DNA of 64,000 nt from an uncultured Collinsella sp. (GTDB lineage: Bacteria; Actinomycetota; Coriobacteriia; Coriobacteriales; Coriobacteriaceae), in assembly GCA_900541685.1 (NCBI GenBank), contig UQKM01000007.1:34233-98232 (forward strand), read 5' to 3'. The stretch's first letter is position 1, and every line of letters starts with the position of its first letter. This document shows, piece after piece, positions 7,868 through 15,931 of this stretch. Under the pieces are notes generated by a model that made no database searches, was not told the origin of the DNA, and was given only the letters and a program-made list of their open reading frames with translations. A program made the position numbers and the translations under genes.

Positions 7868-9400
7868 TTACTCCACCACAATGTTATCGGTTGCGGTGTC
7901 GGCGCCGTTGCTGGCGATGAGCTTCTTGTAATAGAAGAACGATTTCTTTCGGCCAAGCTTCAGACTTCCATTTCCAAAGTCATCAATGTCGACAGAAACA
8001 AATCCATATCGCTTACTCACTTCGGAAGTTCCGGAGCTGACCAAATCGATGGGGCCCCACCATGCATAGCCAAAAACGTCCACGCCATCCTTTAGCGCTT
8101 CGGCAAGTTGCTCAACATGACGCTTCAAGTAATCAATACGGTAGTCGTCCTCGACATATCCGTTTTCATCCAACTTGTCGACCGCGCCGAGACCGTTTTC
8201 GGAAATAAAAATCGGAAGATGGTAGCGATCATAAATATGATTAAGCGTAATTCGGAATCCAATAGGATCGATCGGCCAACCCCATTCCGAGGCCTTTAGA
8301 TATGGATTCCTAATCGCTGTAACCAGAGAGCCGGAAGGCTTAGGCACCGGTTCGCCCTTGTATCGCATGATATAAGTCATGTAGTAGCTAATTGTTACGA
8401 AATCAACAACTCCTGACTTAAGTACCTCTTTGTCACCGGGCTCCATCTCAATATGGATATTGTTTTCTTTAAAGAATCGATCCATATAATACGGATACTC
8501 GCCCTTAGCCTGAACATCACTGTAGAACCAGTTGAAATGGTCCTCAAAGAGAACTTGAAGCTGGTCTTCGGGCTTTGGCGTCTCTGCGTAGTTTTCAAGA
8601 CGGCAAAGCATGTTTCCGATCTTTGCATCCGGATCGATTTCGTGGCACTTAATGACTGCCTTAGCGCTCGCCACGAATTGATTGTGGGAGACCTGATATT
8701 TCATCTCCCAATTTCCTCGATACGGATTTTCGGGCGTTTCAGAATCCTTTTCGTTCAAGATGACGCCGCTGCATGTAAATGGATTTGTCAATACGTTGTT
8801 AATCTCATTGAACGTCAGCCAATACTTAACTTTCCCCTTATAACGCTCAAAGCAAGTTGCCGCATAACGTTCGAAAGCGTCAACCGTGTGACGGCTTTTA
8901 AAACCACCGTATGCTTTCGCGAGATGCAGGGGCGTATCAAAATGGCAAAGCGTCACCATTGGCTCCATGCCATATTTATGGCACTCGTCAAAGACGCGAT
9001 CGTAAAATGCAAGGCCTTCCTCGTTCGGATTCTCATCATCACCGTTCGGGAAAATGCGGCTCCAGCTAATGGACATACGGAAAACTTTGAAGCCCATTTC
9101 CGCTATCTCGGCAAGCTGCTCCTTGTATCGATGATAGAAATCAATGCCGCGACGCTTGGGGAGATTGTAATCCTCCGGATGCTCCTTCATTTGTTCAAGC
9201 ATCTCGGACGTAACAGCATTATGCGGAAGAGGCTGACCCTCGTAGCCGCGATTGGCCTCACGTGAAATAAACGGCGCAAAATCAGATGTCGCAAGGCCTC
9301 GTCCGCCCTCATTAAACGCACCCTCAATCTGATTTGCAGCAGTCGCACCGCCCCAAAGAAAGCCATCAGGAAACGCGCTGTTGGTAAAGCTATTGTTCAT
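7868..9400 (-). CDS. GH1 6-phospho-beta-glucosidase (first of three)
   Basis: A 510-residue intracellular family-1 glycosidase that hydrolyses 6-phospho-beta-glucosides imported by the adjacent PTS. The start FPDGFLWGGATAANQIEGAF is typical. The acid/base glutamate is in WLTFNEIN (about residue 200) and the nucleophile in ISENGLG (about 405). The SGTSEVSKRYGFV segment matches the phosphate-binding Ser/Lys/Tyr loop of phospho-specific members. An AGGAG precedes ATG 9400. It is visibly AT-richer than the hyp genes. Downstream of EIIA in the same operon, with a short intercistronic hairpin (9419-9445). Confidence 0.93.
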   Translation of the reverse strand: MNNSFTNSAFPDGFLWGGATAANQIEGAFNEGGRGLATSDFAPFISREANRGYEGQPLPHNAVTSEMLEQMKEHPEDYNLPKRRGIDFYHRYKEQLAEIAEMGFKVFRMSISWSRIFPNGDDENPNEEGLAFYDRVFDECHKYGMEPMVTLCHFDTPLHLAKAYGGFKSRHTVDAFERYAATCFERYKGKVKYWLTFNEINNVLTNPFTCSGVILNEKDSETPENPYRGNWEMKYQVSHNQFVASAKAVIKCHEIDPDAKIGNMLCRLENYAETPKPEDQLQVLFEDHFNWFYSDVQAKGEYPYYMDRFFKENNIHIEMEPGDKEVLKSGVVDFVTISYYMTYIMRYKGEPVPKPSGSLVTAIRNPYLKASEWGWPIDPIGFRITLNHIYDRYHLPIFISENGLGAVDKLDENGYVEDDYRIDYLKRHVEQLAEALKDGVDVFGYAWWGPIDLVSSGTSEVSKRYGFVSVDIDDFGNGSLKLGRKKSFFYYKKLIASNGADTATDNIVVE

Positions 9401-9475
9401 TGTCTACTCCTAAAGAAAAGGGAGGCCCGAATTTGCGAACCTCCCACCGCATGGCGCCTAATTGGAAGATTCAAC

Positions 9476-9808
9476 CTACTCGCCTACACGAGCCGCAAGA
9501 GCACGAACGACCGGCATCATCTTTTTCGCCATATGCAGCTCGGCGCTGATTGTCATCAGAGTGTCCTGCGCATGCGTAAACAAAAGTGAGTATTCAACTT
9601 CCTCACCAGCAGCCTGCGCTTGAATGGTGGCCGTTTGCGCCTTGTGGGCGGCCAAGACCTTTGAGTCTGCCTCGGCAAGTCGCTCTTCTGCCCCATCAAA
9701 ATCCAAGGACGCCAAACAATCCATGGCCTGATCGATGCAAACCCGCCCATCACCGGCATTTATAATGACTTCCATGGCCACCGCATTGACATCAATTGGC
9801 TTGCCCAT
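9476..9808 (-). CDS. celC: PTS lactose/cellobiose-family EIIA
   Basis: A 110-residue helical EIIA of the lactose/cellobiose family. The phosphorylated histidine is in YSLLFTHAQDTLM (about residue 79). The N-terminal helix VAMEVIINAGDGR and the helix LAAHKAQTATIQAQA match family helices. It passes phosphate from HPr to EIIB. A GGGAG lies before ATG 9808. It begins one base after the EIIC stop, so translation of the two is coupled. Order on the minus strand is EIIB, EIIC, EIIA, GH1, HPr. Confidence 0.94.
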   Translation of the reverse strand: MGKPIDVNAVAMEVIINAGDGRVCIDQAMDCLASLDFDGAEERLAEADSKVLAAHKAQTATIQAQAAGEEVEYSLLFTHAQDTLMTISAELHMAKKMMPVVRALAARVGE

Positions 9809-9809
9809 A

Positions 9810-11189
9810 TCATTCTCCCGTCTTTACCGAGAATCCCTCGGATGTCATAGCGTTCTCAGTATCGCCACCAACGTTGCCGCTCGCCTCAAGTTTTGCAGCC
9901 TTCTTGGCTTCACGTGCGGCACGCTTTGCTTCCCTTTTTGCCTTGAGCTCAGCCTCGCTCTTTTCCTCTTCCTCAGCAGCGTGCTTATCAAAGACCTTAA
10001 AGAAGGGATACCAAATAATTGCAGCGAGAATAAGGTTGACAGCGACAAGCACAACATTTCGAATATCGCCATTTGAAAGGAAATATGCCGAAACAGCATT
10101 AGGCAAGAAGTTCATGGCAAACATCTGAGTGTGAAGGCTGGCCCAATCGAACTGGAGCCAAAGATACGCATTCGCGGGGAGAATGATTGCCTGGAGAATA
10201 ACAGGAATAAACAGATAGGGATTATTTACGATCGTGGAGAATACTAGAGGCTCATTAATGTTGAAAAGCGATGGCACAAATGTCGCTTTGCCAAGCGTAC
10301 GGTTCTTCTTTGACTTTGAGAACAGCATCATGAATGCCAGCGGCAACGTATTAAGCTCTCCGCCAATCATGTAATAACGAGAAAGGCCATAGGCATTGAT
10401 GTTGGTAGGCGTTGCACCCGCCGCCACGGCCGCCATGTTTTCAGCCATTCCGCCCTGCGTGATAGGCAAAGTGACCGAAATAAAGGCCCAACCAGACACG
10501 CCGAAGAAATAAAACACGTCCATCACAAGTGCAATGAACACAACGCCCGGAAGCGATTGCCCAAAGTTAGTAACCGGTGAAAGAAGAAGCGCGATTACGG
10601 TAAATACATCGATTTTTGCAAGGAACGTAAGCAAATAAGCAATGGCGAGGCTCAGCAAGATCGGAATAATGCTGTCAAACCAATTCTTAACAAAATCCGG
10701 AATAACCGAATCTTCTCCAAAGAAGCTGTGATGGGCTGCGAATTTATAGATTGCTCCAACAACGATACCCACGACCATGGCGGCAAACATTCCGCTCGAG
10801 CCGAACTTCCACATCTCAAACGCCACGCCCTCATCAACGGCTTGAGGGTTCATGCACAGCATAAAGGTACCGACTCCGGTAAATCCGGCAATCAAAGCCC
10901 TGCCCTTATCGTCCTCCTTGATGCAAACGCTATGAGGAATAATAAATGCGATGAACATTCCAACCAAACCGAAGGAATACGTATTAAGCGCAGTCAGATC
11001 GGGAAGTACAGGAATGAAATTACGCACGACATTGAAGAGGCTTGGAATCGCAGAGACCATTGTAAAGGGAACGATGTACAGCACCGCATTTGCGACTATT
11101 CCAAACCAGTAGTTTGCTGTGAGTTTGTTAATCACGGGCACAACATGCTTTTCAATTCCGCCTTGCACCCTAGTCATAACATTCGACAT
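9810..11189 (-). CDS. celB: PTS cellobiose-family EIIC permease
   Basis: A 459-residue integral membrane EIIC with about ten hydrophobic segments, for example FGIVANAVLYIVPFTMV and YLFIPVILQAIILPANAYLW. The conserved FNINEPLVFSTIVNNP motif is near residue 310. It transports beta-glucosides such as cellobiose while EIIB phosphorylates them. The C-terminus carries an unusual cytoplasmic tail of about 60 residues, rich in alternating Glu/Lys/Ala (KSEAELKAKREAKRAAREAK), probably a charged helix. AGGGGG precedes ATG 11189. Between EIIB and EIIA genes. Confidence 0.94.
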   Translation of the reverse strand: MSNVMTRVQGGIEKHVVPVINKLTANYWFGIVANAVLYIVPFTMVSAIPSLFNVVRNFIPVLPDLTALNTYSFGLVGMFIAFIIPHSVCIKEDDKGRALIAGFTGVGTFMLCMNPQAVDEGVAFEMWKFGSSGMFAAMVVGIVVGAIYKFAAHHSFFGEDSVIPDFVKNWFDSIIPILLSLAIAYLLTFLAKIDVFTVIALLLSPVTNFGQSLPGVVFIALVMDVFYFFGVSGWAFISVTLPITQGGMAENMAAVAAGATPTNINAYGLSRYYMIGGELNTLPLAFMMLFSKSKKNRTLGKATFVPSLFNINEPLVFSTIVNNPYLFIPVILQAIILPANAYLWLQFDWASLHTQMFAMNFLPNAVSAYFLSNGDIRNVVLVAVNLILAAIIWYPFFKVFDKHAAEEEEKSEAELKAKREAKRAAREAKKAAKLEASGNVGGDTENAMTSEGFSVKTGE

Positions 11190-11200
11190 CGGCTCGCCCC

Positions 11201-11542
11201 CTACTCGCCATCAAACTCAATATCAAGAAGATCGTATGCGTCCTCGAGAATCCCCTCACCATCGAGGGCGGCATAATAATCAGGATCGATTGACATAACC
11301 TTTACGCCATATGGCTCAAGTTGTTTCTGCGTTGCTGGAACCTCAGCCGCAAAGTGAGGCCCCAATAGCAGAGCATCAATCTTGTCGGCATAGTCCATAA
11401 TCTCCGACTTGCTGACCGCGCTCACGGTCACGTCAAGACCACGTTGCTTCGCGATTTTGCGCATATTTGCGGCCATAAACCCAGTCGATGCGCCAATACC
11501 GCATGCGAGCAATAGCCTAATGGTTTCATTTTCATCAACCAT
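11201..11542 (-). CDS. celA: PTS lactose/cellobiose-family EIIB
   Basis: A 113-residue EIIB. The phospho-accepting cysteine is in LLLACGIGASTGFMA (about residue 14), the P-loop-like motif of the family. It receives phosphate from EIIA and transfers it to the sugar carried by EIIC. GGAGC precedes ATG 11542. It is the first gene of the minus-strand operon, so its promoter lies in 11543-11816, shared back-to-back with the PRD activator gene. Its C-terminus is somewhat longer and more acidic than in E. coli-type EIIB (YAALDGEGILEDAYDLLDIEFDGE region). Confidence 0.93.
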   Translation of the reverse strand: MVDENETIRLLLACGIGASTGFMAANMRKIAKQRGLDVTVSAVSKSEIMDYADKIDALLLGPHFAAEVPATQKQLEPYGVKVMSIDPDYYAALDGEGILEDAYDLLDIEFDGE

Positions 11543-11662
11543 GATATTGCTCCTTTCTATAATTGAACGTCTTGCATTCGAGCCTTAAGACGCCGTGTCG
11601 ACTCCGGTCGCCTCGATGAACCTAACCATACGGATACATCTCCCCAAAAACCAACCGTCTTT

Positions 11663-11735
11663 TTGCCGCATGGCGGCAAGGCGGCAGATTTTCCGCCCGC
11701 GCGGCAAGCCGGGCGATTTTCCGCTTGGGCGGCAA
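11663..11735. promoter_or_regulatory. Phased GCGGCAA repeats in the PTS/activator divergent promoter
   Basis: GCGGCAA occurs at 11673, 11701 and 11729, an exact 28-base period, and its inverse TTGCCGC lies at 11663-11669. A second shared block, GATTTTCCGC, recurs at 11687 and 11715, also 28 apart. The array sits between the divergent starts of the PRD activator (11817) and the PTS operon (11542), so it is a likely binding site for the activator. Confidence 0.6.
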
Positions 11736-11816
11736 ATTGGAAAAGACACCCTTTCTTAACCTGAGATACCATGGGGCGGTACACCCTGTCTGCCGTTCAT
11801 CTCTTGGAGGAAAGCC

Positions 11817-13787
11817 ATGGCGAGCGCCAAGCAGAACCGCATCAACCGCATGATCGACGTGCTCGAAAACAGCAGCTCATGGGTGTCTTCCTCGATGCTT
11901 GCCGGCCTTTTGGGCGCGAGTGAGCGAAGCATCCGCAACTATGTTGCAGAGGTCAACGAGACCGGTACGCGACATATCGAATCGTCTAAAGAGGGCTATC
12001 GCCTTGCCACGGCGGCGCCGGCTGCCGCCAGCGCTTCCGCTAGTCCTTGCGAAGGTGTCAATACCCTCCCCGCGAACGCGGACTCCAGGCGCGACTTTAC
12101 TATCTCCCGCCTTGTCAACGCATGCGATGGACTCTCCGTCTTTGATATCGCCGATGAGCTCTTTATCAGCGAGAGCACGTTTCAGAGCTCCGTGATGCCG
12201 CAGGTGCGCGCACTCGTGCGGCAGTTCGGCCTCAATGTCGAGACACACGACTACCGCATGACACTCACGGGGCGAGAGGCCGACAAGCGCAAGCTTCTCG
12301 GCCACATAGCAACCCACAACTCCTATGGCTATTTCACCTCAACCAAAACGCTCGAAAACATGTTTCCCGACTTTGACGTGCAGGCAACCCTCTCGAGCTT
12401 GGTCGCGATCTGCCAGCGCTCGGATTTATTTATCAACGACTACGCGCTCTCCAACCTGCTCGTGCACCTGTTAGTGATCATCATCAGGCTCACCTCGAAC
12501 AACGAGCTCAGCGAGGTGGACGGCCCCATCGATGCAGACGGCCTAGTGGCACAACTCGGGCAGCGCGAGCAGATCGTACGCTGCGCCCAGCGCATCGCCG
12601 CCTACTTTGAGAAGGAGTTTGGTTGCGCCATCCCACGCGCCGATTTTCAGCAAATCCTGCTGCTTTTGGCGCTTTCCGTCGAACGTTGCGATTTTGACGA
12701 GCTCAACCGCGAGAAGCTCTCAAGCATCATTGACCGCGATTTTGTAGACATGGTTCTGGGGATTCTCGACGAGTGCGGCAAGCGCTACAACCTACCGCGC
12801 TTTATCGACGAGCCCATGCGCCTGCAGCTCGTCCTGCATATGTTTAACGCCTACCAACGAGCCGTCTACCACGTAAGCTACCCCAACCCGCTCGCTGCGC
12901 AGATCAAAAGCGAGTACGCACCGGTCTACGACATGGCGGTCTATATCGCCCACCGCTTCTCCACCGCCATGGATATTGAGGTGGGCGAAAACGAAATCGC
13001 GTTTATCGCCTTTCATATCGGCGCCTATTTTGAGAAGTTCTCCGCACCCGACGGCGCCATCACCTGCACGGTCATCATCGAGGAGTATCACGACTTTGCG
13101 CGCAGGCTTGTCGACGACCTTAAGGCCGAGTTTGGAGACGACATCAGCGTTGTTGCCGTGAGAAGCTGTGATAGCTACCTGGCCGATCCTCCCGAGAGCG
13201 ATGTGGTGGTCACTACGGTCGACGTGCCGGTTTGTGGCGGTAGCACCAAGATCTTGATCGGGCCCATCCTCACTAAACAGAACGTGCGAAAGATCCGCGA
13301 CCGGCTTTGTGCCATCCAAGAGCGGCGACGGCGCCTCTACGCTCAGGGCCTTTTGGGGCACCTGCTGCGGCCGGAGCTATTTATACGCAACATAGACGCG
13401 GTTGACGCCACAAGCTGCATCGACCGAATGGGAGAGCTTTTGGCTGCTCAGGAGCTCGTAACGCCCGAATTTATCGCCAACGTGCATCTGCGCGAGAACG
13501 TCTCATCGACAGCGTTTACTGACTGCCTTGCCATACCCCATGCGATCTCGGTGTATCCCAAGCGCTCGTTTATTGCCGTGGTCCACAATGACGCCCCGAT
13601 TCCTTGGGGACGCCACGACGTGCGATTTGTGCTGCTTATAGGTACCGCGCAGGAAGACATGGGGCTCTTTAGAGATGTGCTCGACCTGATTATCGAAGTG
13701 TTCTCCTCGGTAGAGACCACGATGAGGCTCATGCAGACCGACACCTTCGAAGAGTTTCTGGCTGCGTTTACGCACGATATCGGATAA
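11817..13787 (+). CDS. PRD-containing PTS-controlled activator (LicR/MtlR type)
   Basis: A 656-residue transcription activator beside, and divergent from, the cellobiose-type PTS operon. An N-terminal HTH (about 1-65, SSSMLAGLLGASERSIRNYV) is followed by a second HTH-like region. Then come two PTS regulation domains (about 195-300, and 300-405 with FNAYQRAVYHVSYPNP and FIAFHIGAYFEK). An EIIB-like domain (about 420-500) and an EIIA-like domain follow, the latter with the phosphorylatable histidine in CLAIPHAIS (about 575). The EIIB-like domain lacks a recognisable P-loop cysteine at the expected place (VIIEEYHDF), so phosphorylation there may be lost. GGAGG precedes ATG 11817. It probably activates the PTS genes when the substrate is present. 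Confidence 0.9.
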   Translation: MASAKQNRINRMIDVLENSSSWVSSSMLAGLLGASERSIRNYVAEVNETGTRHIESSKEGYRLATAAPAAASASASPCEGVNTLPANADSRRDFTISRLVNACDGLSVFDIADELFISESTFQSSVMPQVRALVRQFGLNVETHDYRMTLTGREADKRKLLGHIATHNSYGYFTSTKTLENMFPDFDVQATLSSLVAICQRSDLFINDYALSNLLVHLLVIIIRLTSNNELSEVDGPIDADGLVAQLGQREQIVRCAQRIAAYFEKEFGCAIPRADFQQILLLLALSVERCDFDELNREKLSSIIDRDFVDMVLGILDECGKRYNLPRFIDEPMRLQLVLHMFNAYQRAVYHVSYPNPLAAQIKSEYAPVYDMAVYIAHRFSTAMDIEVGENEIAFIAFHIGAYFEKFSAPDGAITCTVIIEEYHDFARRLVDDLKAEFGDDISVVAVRSCDSYLADPPESDVVVTTVDVPVCGGSTKILIGPILTKQNVRKIRDRLCAIQERRRRLYAQGLLGHLLRPELFIRNIDAVDATSCIDRMGELLAAQELVTPEFIANVHLRENVSSTAFTDCLAIPHAISVYPKRSFIAVVHNDAPIPWGRHDVRFVLLIGTAQEDMGLFRDVLDLIIEVFSSVETTMRLMQTDTFEEFLAAFTHDIG

Positions 13788-13788
13788 A

Positions 13789-13845
13789 GGCTCGACCCGC
13801 ATCCTCGACATGCTCGTGGGAGAGCAGCTGCCGAGAATTTACTAG
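13789..13845 (+). pseudogene. Duplicated fragment of the hypE 3' end
   Basis: These 57 bases match the last 57 bases of hypE (7461-7517) at 53 positions. They still encode GSTRILDMLVGEQLPRIY followed by a stop. Three differences are synonymous. The fourth changes the essential C-terminal cysteine to tyrosine. There is no start or upstream hypE sequence; the fragment begins two bases after the activator stop codon. It marks the right edge of a roughly 6.3 kb block whose left edge is the true hypE end. Confidence 0.93.
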
Positions 13846-13968
13846 GGCGGAATTGCACGGCTGGCGCGATGTGGCTTGATATCCCTGGAGATGTTCAGAT
13901 TCCAGCCACGCCAGACGCGTAAGCCCAGTATTATGAGGTGCGTTTTAAACCCAATGACGGGAGCTTTC

Positions 13969-14637
13969 ATGGCAGCAGCTTTTTCCACCGTGATCTTTGA
14001 CCTTGACGGCACCATCCTCAACACGCTCGAGGACCTGGCGGCCGCCGGCAACCATACCTGCGAGATGCACGGCTGGCCCACGTTTGCCGTAGACGAGTAC
14101 CGCTACAAGGTGGGAAACGGCATGCTCAAGCTGGTCGAACGCTTTATGCCTGCCGAGTATGCGGGCGACGGTCGCGCCTTTGAGCAGACGCTTGCCGAGT
14201 TTAGGGCTTATTACGGCGAGCACAAGGAGGACCACACCGCCCCCTATGCCGGTACGATCGAGATGCTCGACCGCCTGCGCGCCGCGGGTGTGCAGCTTGC
14301 TGTGCTCACCAACAAGGACCACGTCTCGGCGGCTCCGCTTATCGAGAAGTATTTTGGTTCCGAGCGTTTTGCGCTGGTACAGGGCCGTGTCGATGCGTTT
14401 CCGCCCAAGCCCGAAGCGCCCGTCACGCTGCATGTGATGCAAGAGCTGGGCGCCGATCCGGCGACCACGCTCTATGTGGGCGATTCCAATGTCGATATTT
14501 TGACCGGCCACAACGCTGGCCTTAAGAGTGCGGGCGTCAGCTGGGGCTTCCGCGGCCGCGCAGAGCTGGAAGCTGCCGGCGCCGACTACGTGGTGGACAC
14601 CCAGGAAGAGCTCGCGTCGCTGATTCTGGGCGAGTAG
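13969..14637 (+). CDS. HAD-superfamily phosphatase (phosphoglycolate phosphatase-like)
   Basis: A 222-residue HAD hydrolase. The nucleophile motif is FDLDGTILNTLEDL (about residues 10-23), motif II is LAVLTNKDH (about 112-120), and the C-terminal motif is YVGDSNVDILTGHNAGL (about 177-193). A cap domain lies between the first two. This layout matches Gph/PGP-type phosphatases of small phosphomonoesters; the exact substrate is unknown. The frame extends upstream to 13876, but the GGGAG before ATG 13969 and the family N-terminus favour the shorter form. It lies just downstream of the hypE fragment and may originally have followed hypE directly. Confidence 0.9.
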   Translation: MAAAFSTVIFDLDGTILNTLEDLAAAGNHTCEMHGWPTFAVDEYRYKVGNGMLKLVERFMPAEYAGDGRAFEQTLAEFRAYYGEHKEDHTAPYAGTIEMLDRLRAAGVQLAVLTNKDHVSAAPLIEKYFGSERFALVQGRVDAFPPKPEAPVTLHVMQELGADPATTLYVGDSNVDILTGHNAGLKSAGVSWGFRGRAELEAAGADYVVDTQEELASLILGE

Positions 14638-14678
14638 CGGGGCTGTCGCTCAACACGGCTGCATAGATTCTGTCGCGC

Positions 14679-14850
14679 GGAAAGCGCATCCCGTTTTGCC
14701 GCCTCAGAATGGGATGCGCTTTCCGGTTGAGCCTTGTCGGGGAAACGGCATCCCGTTTCAGAGCAATATTCCGGGTCGCACTTTCCACAACCCACCCCAT
14801 CCGGAAACCGCGACCCATTATTCGGCCAAAAACCGGGCCCCATTTTCCCG
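14679..14850. repeat. Intergenic array of GGAAA/TTTCC palindromes
   Basis: The perfect 14-base arms GGAAAGCGCATCCC (14679-14692) and its complement (14711-14724) form a hairpin. It is followed by related units: GGAAACGGCATCCCGTTT, TCGCACTTTCC and GGAAACCGCGACCC. Units share GGAAA-(5-7)-CCC with alternating orientation. No gene is convincing in 14638-14942. Confidence 0.6.
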
Positions 14851-14942
14851 AGCACTCGATGCAACGCTGGCGCAAGGAGTGTCCCAAACTGTCGGCAGAA
14901 TAACGCTTACTAATATCGCAGGCGCACTTGGCTTTAATTGTT

Positions 14943-14978
14943 ATAAAGGGAGGGTCGCCCCAACGATCCTCCCTTTAT
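14943..14978 (-). terminator. Terminator of the lipoprotein gene at 15.0-15.6 kb
   Basis: Arms ATAAAGGGAGG (14943-14953) and CCTCCCTTTAT (14968-14978) enclose a 14-base loop and are followed on the minus strand by a T/A-rich run. It lies just after the lipoprotein stop codon. Confidence 0.7.
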
Positions 14979-15022
14979 TGCATAACGAACTGTTTGTCGC
15001 ATGGCAACCTACATATAAGGCG

Positions 15023-15580
15023 CTATCCTTGCATCGCGCTCATCATCTCGGAGATATTAGAGTCGTCCCCCGACCATTCGTTGTCATCGTTAGCAGAATA
15101 CTTAAAGGTAACCTTGGTGTCCCTAGGCTTGGCGGACTTGGTCACATCGAGCATTACCTGTCCAGCCAGCTTGTACAACTCATCTTCGGAAGGCGACCCA
15201 TCAAGAGCAGCAACCTTCTCTTGGTATTTGGTGGCAAAATCCCCTTGAATTTGAGCCATCGACTTACAGGTGATGGTCACTTCAGCAGTAGCGGTACCTT
15301 CATCTTCATCGACCACAATGTCGCCGATTTTATAGTCGAAACCCTCGAGATAGCTCTTGGCGTATTCCTCGGTATTGATGTCGACCCTTTTAAACTCTTT
15401 CCCTGCAACCTTATCCAAGCCATCCAGAAATGATTCGTCGTTATTTTTAATCTCATCAAGCTGATTGGTCAGATCTTCGTTAATAAGTTGCTCGACTGTG
15501 GGACCACCGCAACCGTAAAGAGAGATCAAGCATGCAACCACTACAGCCAACATGAGCGCAAGCAGCGGCTTCTTTTTCAT
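15023..15580 (-). CDS. Predicted lipoprotein, unknown function
   Basis: A 185-residue secreted lipoprotein. The signal peptide MKKKPLLALMLAVVVACLIS ends in the lipobox LYGC (Cys about 24), so it should be anchored to the outer face of the membrane. The mature part is acidic, lysine-rich and probably alpha/beta. The internal TATAEVTITCKSMAQIQGDF stretch resembles small surface lipoproteins common in this group, with no catalytic motif. The frame is open upstream to 15829, but GGAGG before ATG 15580 and the signal peptide fix the start. No operon partner is evident. Confidence 0.88.
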   Translation of the reverse strand: MKKKPLLALMLAVVVACLISLYGCGGPTVEQLINEDLTNQLDEIKNNDESFLDGLDKVAGKEFKRVDINTEEYAKSYLEGFDYKIGDIVVDEDEGTATAEVTITCKSMAQIQGDFATKYQEKVAALDGSPSEDELYKLAGQVMLDVTKSAKPRDTKVTFKYSANDDNEWSGDDSNISEMMSAMQG

Positions 15581-15692
15581 GACATTCCTCCAAACAAGCG
15601 GCGCTGCGTTCCTTGCGCAACGCACGTTGTGACAGTAAGTCCATATTAACGGCTCGACCCAAACCCCTGAGTCGCAAAAAACGGGCTTTTGA

Positions 15693-15736
15693 TCGGGACG
15701 ACTGGATTCGAACCAGCGTCCCCTTAACCCCCAGGC
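15693..15736 (-). pseudogene. tRNA 3'-half remnant
   Basis: On the minus strand a T-arm (GCTGG TTCGAAT CCAGT, 15701-15717) is followed by a seven-base acceptor strand CGTCCCG and discriminator A (15693-15700), then a T-rich terminator-like stretch. The translated shadow reads RWFESSRPD, a familiar false product of tRNA genes. The matching 5' acceptor strand CGGGACG, D-arm and a clear anticodon arm are absent in the following 100 bases, so this is a fragment. It could be an attachment-site scar. Confidence 0.5.
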
Positions 15737-15931
15737 TTGGGACAGGTTCAAAATAGCGATGATATTCCAATTGACTAGGATAATGTAAAAGCGCTCAAAT
15801 GCTGCGATATTCGATACGCGATTGTTCACGTCAGTCCTGAAACATACGAGATTCTTTCCGTTGTGATGGAGTTGCGGGGAGAACGGTAACTGGATGCTGC
15901 AAACTAAGAAACGCTGTTGATTTTCATCTGC

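Noticed and set aside
15660..15830. Complete tRNA gene
   Set aside because: The 5' acceptor strand, D-arm and a paired anticodon arm are missing, so only a remnant is claimed.
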